Below are positions 7,060 to 13,668 of a DNA stretch of 13,668 bases, one piece after another. The notes under the pieces are model-generated. The model had not been told where the DNA came from. It saw nothing but the letters and a program-made list of their open reading frames with translations, and ran no database searches. Source of the DNA: Candidatus Fermentithermobacillaceae bacterium UBA3951 (lineage in GTDB: Bacteria > Bacillota > Sulfobacillia > Fermentithermobacillales > Fermentithermobacillaceae); the NCBI GenBank assembly GCA_002385465.1, contig DGDN01000100.1:1-13668 (forward strand). The letters run 5' to 3'. Each line of letters starts with the position of its first letter. Within the stretch, counting starts at the first letter, position 1. A program made the translations under genes and the position numbers.

Positions 7060-7090
7060 TTGAGACAGGTGCTCCCCACCTTCCTATAGA
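7060..7090 (+). promoter_or_regulatory. Possible ldcA promoter
   Basis: TTGAGA (7060-7065, five of six) and TATAGA (7085-7090, four of six), with a long 19-bp spacer. A promoter is expected here because a terminator lies upstream, but this pair is only a weak match. Confidence 0.28.
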
Positions 7091-7139
7091 ATCGGGTTTC
7101 AGGTTGTCTCTGGAGAAATGAGCCATAGGAGGGTCCTCG

Positions 7140-8117
7140 TTGAAGAAAAAAGCTCCTTCTCTGAAGCAGGGCGATGTGGTAGCAATCGTGGCGCCTTCCG
7201 GGGCAGTCCATAAAGACTCCCTGGATAGAGGCGTTGAGATCCTGAAATCGTTGGGTTACAGGGTCAAAATGGGGAAGTCGGTCCAGAAGCGTTACGGCTA
7301 TCTGGCAGGAAACGATATTGAACGGGCTCATGACTTCATGTCGGCCTGGACAGATCCAGAGGTGAAGGCGGTTTTGGCCGCACGCGGAGGATACGGGGCA
7401 ACGCGCATACTGCCTAATCTTGATTTCAACGTGCTTAGAGACCACATAAAGATCCTCGTGGGCTTTTCAGATATCACGGCGCTTCACCTTGCCTTCTGGC
7501 GCGAAATGAGGCTCGTTACTTTCCACGGCCCTATGGTTGAGTCGGGCACGGATTCGAGCCTTTCGGTCCCTTACAACCTGGAAGGGTTCAGGCAGATACT
7601 GGACGGCTCTTGGAGAGGTGGAGAACTCCGGATGCCGGACGAAGCAGAGGAAGGGGTCGGACCGGACGAGAGACCGGGAGAAGGCCCCCTCGTCGCCCTG
7701 GAAGGCGGGCGCGCGTCGGGCGAACTGGTCGGCGGGAACCTGTCGCTCATCGCCGCGTTGTGCGGGACGCGGTGGGACCTCGACACCGACGGCAAGGTCC
7801 TTTTCCTCGAAGAGATTGGAGAGAGGCCCTACCGGGTAGATAGGATGTTGTGCCAGCTGAAACAGACGGGAAAGCTGGACGGCCTTAGAGGTGTCTTGCT
7901 GGGCGATTTCACGGACTGCGACCCCGGCGGCTCTTCGCCTTCGTTCACTGTTCAGGAAGTCCTGGAGCAGTACTTCCGCGGCACAGGGAAGCCGTGCATC
8001 AGAGGTGTGCCGGCTGGGCACGGGAAATACCGGGCAATGCTGCCCATGGGCGCATCGGTGGAAATAGATGCGGATCGCCTGACCGTCAGGTTCCTGGAGC
8101 AGCCTCTGTCTACCTGA
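7140..8117 (+). CDS. ldcA: Muramoyltetrapeptide LD-carboxypeptidase (peptidase S66)
   Basis: Serine peptidase that removes the terminal D-alanine from tetrapeptide stems in peptidoglycan recycling; family members may also act on other peptide conjugates such as microcin C7 (MccF) . The 325-residue protein begins with the family's LKQGDVVAIVAPSG, then ARGGYGATRILP at 81-92. The nucleophile is Ser110 in VGFSDITALH. The likely catalytic Glu224 is in LFLEEIGERPYRVDR and His294 in GVPAGHGKYRAMLPMG, so the Ser-Glu-His triad is complete. An acidic, Gly-rich insert near 167-182 is variable in the family. No signal peptide is seen, which fits a cytoplasmic enzyme. The start is TTG with a strong AGGAGGG six bases upstream. 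It may form an operon with the next gene, 111 bases away with no clear terminator between. Confidence 0.92.
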   Translation: MKKKAPSLKQGDVVAIVAPSGAVHKDSLDRGVEILKSLGYRVKMGKSVQKRYGYLAGNDIERAHDFMSAWTDPEVKAVLAARGGYGATRILPNLDFNVLRDHIKILVGFSDITALHLAFWREMRLVTFHGPMVESGTDSSLSVPYNLEGFRQILDGSWRGGELRMPDEAEEGVGPDERPGEGPLVALEGGRASGELVGGNLSLIAALCGTRWDLDTDGKVLFLEEIGERPYRVDRMLCQLKQTGKLDGLRGVLLGDFTDCDPGGSSPSFTVQEVLEQYFRGTGKPCIRGVPAGHGKYRAMLPMGASVEIDADRLTVRFLEQPLST

Positions 8118-8213
8118 AACCAGGATCTGGAGGGGAACCGGCAACTCCGCGGAGCCGTCTTAGTGGTACGGGAGGCCAGCCGTCCGCATGAGTGACGGTT
8201 GAATTTGTTCCAG

Positions 8214-8220
8214 GAAGAGG
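8214..8220 (+). promoter_or_regulatory. RBS of the GerM/SLH/Gmad2 gene
   Basis: GAAGAGG (preceded by AG) ends eight bases before the ATG at 8229. It favours this ATG over the in-frame TTG at 8199, which has no RBS at proper distance. Confidence 0.6.
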
Positions 8221-8228
8221 TTGTGAGG

Positions 8229-9713
8229 ATGAGCGTGATAAATCGGAAGAGGTCCTCAAGCAATAGAACGCCTCACTTCGTCATGCCACGCGTCTTGCGA
8301 TTCAGGAAAACCTGGCTTGCCTGCGCCGCTCTGTTTGCCGTCTTGCTGGCGCAGCTTTTGGTGGTTCCGTCCGGTGTAGCGGCAGAGCCGCTTGACGGGA
8401 ACGGCGGGGCTCCGGCGATGACCCGTTTCTGGGTCTTTCACCCCATGTACCTTGTGAGCGACATCTATGTATACCCGGTGGAGTACTATGTGCCTGAGAC
8501 CGAGTCAGTGGGTCTGGCTGCCATGGAAGCCCTTATCAATGGCATGCCCGAAGGCACGGGATATCGTTTCGTATCGTTCCCCAAGACGACCAAGGTGCTG
8601 GCATTGAACACGGAGGACGGGGTGTGCACGGTCGACCTGTCGAGTGACATCCTCCAGGCGAATGTCGGATCATCCGGGGAAGCCGCTTTACTAGAGGCCA
8701 TTGTATGCACGCTGGCGCGAGCGGAGAAGGTCGACAAGGTCAGGGTCCTCGTTGAGGGGCAGCACACAGAGACCCTGGCCGGGCATGTAGATATCACAGG
8801 GCCCCTTGAGCCGCACTGGGACCGTATCTACGACGGCTTTGAGGATTCCCGCCAGCACTGGGCAGGCGGCTCGATCATGGTCTTGCAGAGCATGGACATA
8901 ATGGTCGGACACGCCGAGGATTGGACCGTGAGACCAGACGAAGAGCTCACCCGGGCTCAGTTCGTGAAGATGCTGGCGGAGGTGCTGGAACTACCTTACG
9001 CTGAGCCGGACATGCCTTTCAGCGACATGGACACTCACTGGTCTCGCCCTTATATCCTGAGGGCTCTGGCGGCAGGAGTCATCGACGCGGGCGATTACGA
9101 TGAGGATTTCCGTCCCGACGAGGTCATCCCGAGGGAGGAAATGGCGTATCTTTTGGTGCCCGCGTGGGAGGCCTACGCGGAAGCCCGCCCCGAGATCGCC
9201 TATCCCGAGCCGTCCCAAGTGCCGGTCTTCTCTGACGAAGCCGAGATAGACCCGAAATACGTGGAACGCGTCAAGGAATGCGCCGCACTCGGGCTCCTTA
9301 CGGGATACCCCGAAGGTGGTTTTGGTCCGAAGCGAGGGCTCACCCGCGGTGAAGCCGCCACTGTGCTGACAAGGCTCCTCGGCGTGAGCGGATCGGGTAC
9401 TCAACTTGTAGTTGCGATACCGAGGCCGGGCGCCAGGCAGGAAGAAGGCCCCATCGTGGTCTTGGGCTCGGCTTCGGCCTTCGAGGGGACCACGAACTTC
9501 CGGTTCCGGGACCGAGAGGGAGAGATATGCTTCGACGACTACACGACGTCGACTCACGGCATGGGGTTTGGTGCCATAGGCATGTCGGTGGACACCTCGC
9601 TTCTCACCGGGGCGCCCGCAACCTTGGAAGTGTACCTCATAAGCATGAAAGATGGATCTGAGTTTAGACGCACAGAAGTACCCATCCGGTTCGATGGTGC
9701 GCATGGAGAGTAG
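8229..9713 (+). CDS. Exported GerM - SLH (x3) - Gmad2 domain protein
   Basis: Predicted cell-wall-bound protein of 494 residues. Residues 1-52 are a Sec signal with a long basic N-region, a hydrophobic core (LACAALFAVLLAQLLVV) and a likely cut after SGVAA. Residues about 65-195 match the GerM domain: VFHPMYLVSDIYVYPVEYYVP, AAMEALINGMPEGTGY, VCTVDLSSD and a closing ITGPLE. Three S-layer homology repeats follow at about 204-255, 264-312 and 334-385; each has an FxD...HWA/WSRPYI helix, a G-[IV]-x-x-G turn and F-x-P-x-x-x-[LVI]-[TP]-R-x-[EQ]. The C-terminal 390-487 match Gmad2 (VVLGSASAFEGTTNFRF ... ATLEVYLISMKDG ... VPIRF). SLH repeats usually anchor to pyruvylated wall polymers. B. subtilis GerM is needed for sporulation and germination; a similar role here is inferred from domain family and from spoIIE downstream. 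Confidence 0.88.
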   Translation: MSVINRKRSSSNRTPHFVMPRVLRFRKTWLACAALFAVLLAQLLVVPSGVAAEPLDGNGGAPAMTRFWVFHPMYLVSDIYVYPVEYYVPETESVGLAAMEALINGMPEGTGYRFVSFPKTTKVLALNTEDGVCTVDLSSDILQANVGSSGEAALLEAIVCTLARAEKVDKVRVLVEGQHTETLAGHVDITGPLEPHWDRIYDGFEDSRQHWAGGSIMVLQSMDIMVGHAEDWTVRPDEELTRAQFVKMLAEVLELPYAEPDMPFSDMDTHWSRPYILRALAAGVIDAGDYDEDFRPDEVIPREEMAYLLVPAWEAYAEARPEIAYPEPSQVPVFSDEAEIDPKYVERVKECAALGLLTGYPEGGFGPKRGLTRGEAATVLTRLLGVSGSGTQLVVAIPRPGARQEEGPIVVLGSASAFEGTTNFRFRDREGEICFDDYTTSTHGMGFGAIGMSVDTSLLTGAPATLEVYLISMKDGSEFRRTEVPIRFDGAHGE

Positions 9714-9741
9714 CTTTCCGCTATGTCGGGCGTCACGTTGG

Positions 9742-9770
9742 TTGACACTTGGGTGTGTTCTGAATAAGAT
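9742..9770 (+). promoter_or_regulatory. Promoter of a candidate small RNA
   Basis: A perfect TTGACA (9742-9747) and TAAGAT (9765-9770, four of six) with an ideal 17-bp spacer, 29 bases after the stop of the preceding gene. Transcription would start near 9777. No start codon with an RBS follows before the terminator, so it does not obviously serve a protein gene. Confidence 0.5.
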
Positions 9771-9776
9771 GTCAAA

Positions 9777-9898
9777 GGCGAAGCGGAGCGTTGTTGGGCA
9801 GCGGCACAGGCCATAGCGAACATAGCGCCGGTGCCAACAAATCGTACTCATGAAGGCGACAGGGTAGATGTATCCAACCTGTCGCCTTTCTGGTTTTT
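9777..9898 (+). ncRNA. Candidate small structured RNA, about 120 nt
   Basis: The stretch between the promoter at 9742-9770 and the terminator ending at 9898 folds into a long hairpin. TTGTTGG (9791-9797) pairs with CCAACAA (9834-9840). After a bulged G, two more pairs and a G-G mismatch, CGGC (9802-9805) pairs with GCCG (9827-9830). The 21-base apical loop and its edge contain CATAGCG twice (9812-9818 and 9821-9827). It matches no RNA family I can name; it lacks marks of tRNA, tmRNA, SRP RNA or the common riboswitches. It could instead be an attenuated leader of spoIIE or a terminator region of the upstream gene. Confidence 0.35.
9853..9898 (+). terminator. Intrinsic terminator
   Basis: AAGGCGACAGG (9853-9863) pairs perfectly with CCTGTCGCCTT (9878-9888), an 11-bp stem with a 14-base loop. 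TTT-C-TGG-TTTTT follows. It ends transcription from the GerM/SLH gene, from the candidate small RNA, or from both, and isolates the spoIIE promoter. Confidence 0.8.
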
Positions 9899-9931
9899 AA
9901 GTATGACACCTCTTTCCGGAATTCTGGCTGC

Positions 9932-9938
9932 TTCGACA
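9932..9938 (+). promoter_or_regulatory. Spo0A box upstream of spoIIE
   Basis: TTCGACA is a perfect reverse complement of the 0A-box consensus TGNCGAA. It lies about 80 bases before the predicted spoIIE transcription start, comparable to the distal Spo0A sites of B. subtilis stage II promoters. A 7-mer can occur by chance, but the place is right. Confidence 0.5.
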
Positions 9939-9967
9939 CCTAGCCGCCCGCCCTCCTGGCCTGCCAA

Positions 9968-10009
9968 GGACAAGCCATGACAAGTCCTGCGCCCCTGCAG
10001 GAATAAAAT
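9968..10009 (+). promoter_or_regulatory. spoIIE promoter, 21-bp spacer, with degenerate 0A boxes
   Basis: ATGACA (9977-9982, five of six for -35) and TAAAAT (10004-10009, five of six for -10) are separated by 21 bp. This unusual spacing is known for the Spo0A-activated sigma-A promoters of spoIIE and spoIIG in B. subtilis. GGACAAG (9968-9974) and TGACAAG (9978-9984) are degenerate TGNCGAA copies exactly 10 bp apart, the second overlapping the -35, as expected for Spo0A activation. The start would be near 10016. Confidence 0.6.
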
Positions 10010-10039
10010 GGTAACAGAGTAGGCAAGGGGGGTCAGGTC

Positions 10040-12181
10040 TTGAGTAATGCGAGAAAAGTGAGGAAGTGGTTCGGTTCCCGCCGGATCTCCGGGGTGGAGG
10101 TCAACCCGGATTCCGTTCCGGTATTGGTCTTGGGATTTCTACTGGGGAGGACCGCCTTCGCCGACAGTCTGTCGCCCTTTGGGCCGGCTCTTTACGCCGG
10201 GACGCGAACGCTTGGAGGTTCTGTTGGGGTTTTTGCCGGATTTGCGGTCCTGGCAGGCAGCGCGACTCGAGGAGATTGGACGCTCTTGGGCTATCACGCC
10301 CTCGCCATCATTCTTGCGTCCCTCCTCATAAAGCCGGATCTAAGCGGCCACTATCCGAAATCACTGGATTTTCTCGTGGCAGGTTCGGTTGTCGCCATAT
10401 CCAGGGGCATCGTCTCGACAATCGGCTCTCCCACTTTTTATGCCTACCTCTTTGCTTTGCTTGAGGGTTTATGCGCGGTCATCATCGCCTATCTATCCAA
10501 AGCGGCGTTTTCTTACGCCAAAGGCATGTCACCTTCGCAGAAGGAACGGAGTTCTGAGTCGCTGCTTGTCCTCATCCTCTTCTCAATCGGAGGTTTGGCC
10601 GGGCTCGGAGTCTACGGGATGAACGTGGCGACGGCAGCCGTAATGTCTCTAACCCTGGTTGCGGGGTATGCGGCCGGGCCGGGTCCCGGAGCAGTGTCGG
10701 GTATGGCGGGCGGCCTGGTGGCAGCCCTTACGGGCATTGAAGACCCCGGTATCATAGGCGTGCTAGGGGTCTCTGGCGTGTTGGCCGGGATTGGAGGGTG
10801 GTTTGGCAAGATCGAAGCCGTGCTTGGTTACCTTTCAGGGGGCCTTCTTATGTCCCTCTACACCGACCCGGGTAGACCTCTGCTTTCCGCCCAAAGGCTT
10901 CTTATGCAGGCCATTGCGGCGGTCCCTGTCTTCTTCCTGGGAAGCCAGGCGGCACGGACGATATCTCAAAGGTTCCCCGTTCTCTCGCAGGCACGGCGCT
11001 CTGAGAAACCTAGGTTTGACTTCGAGCCGCTCAGGCTCAGGATGGCTGCGGTGGCTCACGCCCTTACCGAGATGGGGGATATGCTGGACCAAGCGGCAAG
11101 CACCGCTAGTTCGGAACCCCGGGCTCATGAGGAGTCCGGACCGATCGGGGCACAGGCCGTAGTGCCGCTCAAGCAGGTGGCGGAAAGGGTCTGCCGCGAC
11201 TGTGAAAGGCGCTCTACTTGCTGGGAAGACGAGTTTGGCGATACTTACGAGGCCTTTTCGGGTTTCATCCGGCAGCTCTCCATATCCGGGCACGTATCGT
11301 CCGAAAGCGACGCGTCCGGGCTATCGGACCGTTGCGTGAGATTTCCGGAAGTCGTGGCCGTCATGAACCATCATAAGGAGGTACAGAGGCTTACAATGCG
11401 TATCTCCATGATGGACAGAGAGACCAAAGAGAGCGTCGCCTTTCAGTATAAGTGCCTGGGGCGACTCCTCATGTCCCGGCCTGTTCCCGGAGCCGAAGAG
11501 AAGCGCCGCCAGTCTCGCCCCGGCCTCAAGGTTACTGTGAGGGGAGAGACCGTCCCGGCATCCGGCGGGGTAAGCGCCGGTGACAACTGGGTGAAGTACG
11601 ATCTGGACCGTAGGCGTGTGCTTATGGCCCTCGTTGACGGAATGGGGAAGGGCGACAAGGCCGCCAAACAGAGTAGGGATACTCTGGAGATCTTGAAAGC
11701 GCTCCTCGATTGCGGGCTCGACTATGACTCGTCGATCTCATTCCTGAACTCGGCGTTGTTCCTGGCCGGCACGCCCGACAGTTTCGTGGCAGTCGATTGC
11801 CTGCTCATAGACCAAGACACCGAGCGGGCGTACTTCCACAAGTTAGGGGCGCCTCCGTCCTTTATCAAAAAGAAAGACGGAAACGTCCTGGTGGTGAGGG
11901 GGCAGAAGCCGCCGGCAGGAGCCTTTTCCCGCGTGAGTTCCGTTTCTACCAGCGAACCTGTCTCTCCGGGAGACTTCATACTCATGGTATCTGACGGAGT
12001 GTTTAGGTCGAGCCCCATCCCTGCCAGAGCCGAGCAGTATATCGTCTCGCGACTCCGAAGGTCCAAAGACGAGTCTCTGGATGCCCTGGTTAAGTCTCTC
12101 GCCGGACGCGGAGGGCGCCCTGGGGGACAGGAACCGGCAGATGACGTGACGGTGGTGGCAGTGAGAATAGACCGCGTATGA
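10040..12181 (+). CDS. spoIIE: Stage II sporulation protein E (SpoIIE), shortened
   Basis: Membrane-bound PP2C-type serine phosphatase that dephosphorylates SpoIIAA and so releases sigma-F in the forespore; it also takes part in polar septation. It has 713 residues. Residues about 25-310 are hydrophobic, with roughly ten membrane segments, beginning VPVLVLGFLLGRTAF and SPFGPALYAG as in the family. The cytoplasmic part has the conserved VCRDCERRSTCW (Cys385, 388, 394). The C-terminal phosphatase domain starts near 497: GVSAGDNW at 510-517, metal-binding Asp533 in VDGMGKGD, PSFIKKKDG at 606-614, Asp652 in SDGVF, and Asp701-Asp702 in ADDVTVVAV. The B. subtilis protein is 827 residues; the missing length falls mostly between about 478 and 497. 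The start is TTG with AGGGGGG seven bases upstream. tilS follows with no terminator. Confidence 0.95.
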   Translation: MSNARKVRKWFGSRRISGVEVNPDSVPVLVLGFLLGRTAFADSLSPFGPALYAGTRTLGGSVGVFAGFAVLAGSATRGDWTLLGYHALAIILASLLIKPDLSGHYPKSLDFLVAGSVVAISRGIVSTIGSPTFYAYLFALLEGLCAVIIAYLSKAAFSYAKGMSPSQKERSSESLLVLILFSIGGLAGLGVYGMNVATAAVMSLTLVAGYAAGPGPGAVSGMAGGLVAALTGIEDPGIIGVLGVSGVLAGIGGWFGKIEAVLGYLSGGLLMSLYTDPGRPLLSAQRLLMQAIAAVPVFFLGSQAARTISQRFPVLSQARRSEKPRFDFEPLRLRMAAVAHALTEMGDMLDQAASTASSEPRAHEESGPIGAQAVVPLKQVAERVCRDCERRSTCWEDEFGDTYEAFSGFIRQLSISGHVSSESDASGLSDRCVRFPEVVAVMNHHKEVQRLTMRISMMDRETKESVAFQYKCLGRLLMSRPVPGAEEKRRQSRPGLKVTVRGETVPASGGVSAGDNWVKYDLDRRRVLMALVDGMGKGDKAAKQSRDTLEILKALLDCGLDYDSSISFLNSALFLAGTPDSFVAVDCLLIDQDTERAYFHKLGAPPSFIKKKDGNVLVVRGQKPPAGAFSRVSSVSTSEPVSPGDFILMVSDGVFRSSPIPARAEQYIVSRLRRSKDESLDALVKSLAGRGGRPGGQEPADDVTVVAVRIDRV

Positions 12182-12233
12182 CTCATTTTGGTATCCTTAC
12201 TCCGCGAGGTGTTGTCCGACGGGACACGTTTTC

Positions 12234-12240
12234 AGGGGAG
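12234..12240 (+). promoter_or_regulatory. tilS ribosome binding site
   Basis: AGGGGAG, a strong Shine-Dalgarno match, ends five bases before an in-frame ATA codon at 12246. No in-frame ATG, GTG or TTG lies near it: the first is GTG at 12282, 41 bases away. Confidence 0.5.
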
Positions 12241-12245
12241 ACCGA

Positions 12246-13668
12246 ATATCGGACGAGGTCCTTAATAGGGTCCGGACCACTGTGAAACGCCACAGGATGT
12301 TTGCCGGTGGCGGTCTTGTGCTTGTAGGCGTATCGGGCGGGCCCGACTCTATGTGCCTCTTGCACGCGCTTCACCGTGTACGTGAAGAGTTTGGCATTAC
12401 TCTGAGAGCCCTTCACCTCCACCACCACATGCGCGACCAGGCTGACCAAGACGCGGCCATGGTAGAGGCATTTGCCGGTTCACTGGGCATCCCCACCACC
12501 ATAGGCCATGCGGATGTGCTCGGAATTGCCCGGGAGCTCGCCATGGGTGTAGAGGAAGCCGGAAGGGAAGCCAGGTACCGCTTCTTCCGCGAGCTTAGAG
12601 AGAAGACCGGTGCCAAGTGGATAGCCCTGGGCCACAACCAGAACGATCAGGCAGAGACGGTCCTAATGAGGTTGTTCCGCGGGAGCGGTGTCCGTGGCCT
12701 GGCAGGTATCCCCCCTGTAAACGGAGATATTGCCCGCCCCCTAATCGACGTCCCGAGAGAGTGGATCGAAAAATACTGTCAAGAGAACGGTATCTCTACC
12801 ATGACCGATTGTTATAATTTGGACCTCCGGTACACCCGAAATCTGGTGAGACACAAGACCTTGCCTGAGCTCGCCGCTGACTATAATCCCTCGATTGTGG
12901 AAACACTTGCCTCTGTCGCTCATTCTCTAAGGGTGGATTCTGAGTATCTGGACGATTTGGCTCGTGCGGCATTCGATAAGTATACGTGCCGCCACGGGAG
13001 GATAACCGTGGTCAGTCGAAGCGGACTTAAGACCCTTAACCCTGCAATAGCTTTGCGTGTAGTGGATATGGCATGGCGAGAGGTGTGGTGCGGCGACGGA
13101 AATCTGGGCCTCTCCCGCGCCACGGCCATTGTTGAAGGCACTCAAGGGACGATATCGCTTCCGGGGCGGGTCACGGCGGTACATGAGGGAGACTTTGTCG
13201 TATTCTATCCTGAGGCTCCGGAGCCTTTCGAAAGGCCTTTGAGCGTGCCGGGCGAAACACCTGTACCCGAATTGGGGATTACGATTCTTACCGAGCTGGT
13301 GGGGCCTGAGGATGTAGGGCCGCTTCAAAGTGCAGGCAAGTCCAAGTGCGCAAATTCACCGCTTGGACTTGAGCGGGAGCATGTAGCATTTCTACACTAC
13401 AATGTAAGAGGAAGTTCAAGAGGAGCCGGGGACGCCACTCTTTCCGGAAGTCAAGGTGGAGATGTAAGCGAAAGGCTTGAGACAGCGCCTCTTTCGGTGA
13501 GGACCCGGAGACCCGGGGACCGTTTCGCACCCCTGGGGATGGAAGGGCGCGAGCAGAAACTCAAGGATTATTTCATAAAGCGGCGCGTACCGAAGTTTTA
13601 CAGGGATTTTGTGCCTATTGTCGTGTCCGGGGACAGAATAGCATGGGTGGGGGGCTTCCGCCTCGACG
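12246..13668 (+). CDS. tilS: tRNA(Ile)-lysidine synthase TilS (3' end outside window)
   Basis: ATP-dependent ligase that attaches lysine to C34 of tRNA-Ile(CAU), so that it reads AUA and not AUG; essential in most bacteria. Counting from codon 12246: PP-loop SGGPDS at 30-35, LHLHHHMRDQADQD with the family's HxxR region, GHNQNDQAETVLMRLFRGSGVRGLAGI, RPLIDVPREWIEKYC and TDCYNLDLRYTRNLVRH follow in order. The C-terminal TilS domain shows TRRPGDRF and KLKDYFIKRRVP, then IAWVGGF. The window ends after 474 codons, so only a short tail is missing. The start is uncertain. AGGGGAG is ideally placed for ATA at 12246, and the helix before the PP-loop (EVLNRVRTTVKRH) is expected in the family; the first conventional start, GTG at 12282, cuts that helix. 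It follows spoIIE by 64 bases, probably one operon; hpt and ftsH usually come next. Confidence 0.94.
   Translation, partial: MSDEVLNRVRTTVKRHRMFAGGGLVLVGVSGGPDSMCLLHALHRVREEFGITLRALHLHHHMRDQADQDAAMVEAFAGSLGIPTTIGHADVLGIARELAMGVEEAGREARYRFFRELREKTGAKWIALGHNQNDQAETVLMRLFRGSGVRGLAGIPPVNGDIARPLIDVPREWIEKYCQENGISTMTDCYNLDLRYTRNLVRHKTLPELAADYNPSIVETLASVAHSLRVDSEYLDDLARAAFDKYTCRHGRITVVSRSGLKTLNPAIALRVVDMAWREVWCGDGNLGLSRATAIVEGTQGTISLPGRVTAVHEGDFVVFYPEAPEPFERPLSVPGETPVPELGITILTELVGPEDVGPLQSAGKSKCANSPLGLEREHVAFLHYNVRGSSRGAGDATLSGSQGGDVSERLETAPLSVRTRRPGDRFAPLGMEGREQKLKDYFIKRRVPKFYRDFVPIVVSGDRIAWVGGFRLD
13337..13371. repeat. 10-bp perfect inverted repeat inside tilS
   Basis: CAAGTCCAAG (13337-13346) and CTTGGACTTG (13362-13371) are perfect reverse complements with a 15-base loop. 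They lie in a Ser/Gly-rich, low-conservation segment between the TilS middle and C-terminal domains, so they may mark a small insertion kept in frame. Confidence 0.6.

Noticed and set aside
6840..7445. Open frame of 201 codons on the minus strand
   Set aside because: Crosses the terminator at 6990-7014 and the start of ldcA; no RBS and no recognisable motif.
8147..8156. CTCCGCGGAG palindrome between ldcA and the GerM/SLH gene
   Set aside because: No room for a loop and no T-run, so not a terminator; short GC palindromes are expected in such DNA.
9769..9816. Fifteen-codon open frame MSKAKRSVVGQRHRP
   Set aside because: No RBS, and its ATG lies inside the -10 element and before the predicted transcription start.
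8991..9851. Open frame of 286 codons on the minus strand
   Set aside because: It is antisense to the well-supported GerM/SLH/Gmad2 gene, is rich in Arg/His/Pro as typical of antisense GC-rich frames, and shows no known motif.
1..13668. CRISPR arrays, insertion sequences, toxin-antitoxin or defence genes
   Set aside because: No spaced direct repeats, transposase motifs or paired small ORFs of this kind were seen.

Overview
The window looks like a GC-rich, endospore-forming member of the Bacillota (Firmicutes), probably of clostridial type. The evidence is a spoIIE-tilS pair, a GerM/SLH/Gmad2 spore-envelope protein, a second Gmad2 lipoprotein, a likely Spo0A-controlled promoter and frequent TTG start codons (coaW, ldcA, spoIIE). 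No genus can be named from sequence alone.

Layout. 1-222: a strong sigma-A promoter and two tRNA genes, Met(CAT) and Lys(CTT). 223-607: no intact gene; it holds a decayed tyrosine-integrase fragment on the minus strand, an 11-bp inverted repeat, a probable promoter and a structured leader with T-box-like words. 608-1801 (+): an orphan branched-chain-amino-acid-type solute-binding lipoprotein, convergent with 1833-4310 (-), the Cu(I) exporter CopA. 4512-5588 (-): a lipoprotein with PrcB_C and Gmad2 domains. 5671-6495 (-): type II pantothenate kinase. 6695-6922 (+): a 75-residue unknown protein followed by a clear terminator. 7140-8117 (+): LD-carboxypeptidase of family S66. 8229-9713 (+): exported GerM - SLH x3 - Gmad2 protein. 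9714-10039: no protein gene, but it carries a promoter-hairpin-terminator unit that may be a small RNA of about 120 nt, followed by the spoIIE control region. 10040-12181 (+): SpoIIE with a shortened central region. 12246 to the window end (+): tilS, nearly complete, with an apparent AUA start.

How the genes relate. SpoIIE is the phosphatase that triggers sigma-F in the forespore. The GerM/SLH/Gmad2 protein and the PrcB_C/Gmad2 lipoprotein are envelope proteins of sporulation-associated domain families, and LdcA trims or recycles peptidoglycan, so 7140-12181 has a sporulation and cell-wall flavour. spoIIE-tilS order is conserved in Firmicutes. CopA, CoaW and the binding protein are housekeeping or accessory functions without an obvious link to this theme.

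No large undescribed defence or biosynthetic system is visible. The best signals for a second look are the spoIIE promoter with a 21-bp spacer and 0A boxes, the candidate small RNA, the apparent AUA start of tilS, the shortened SpoIIE, and the integrase relic beside tRNA-Lys.
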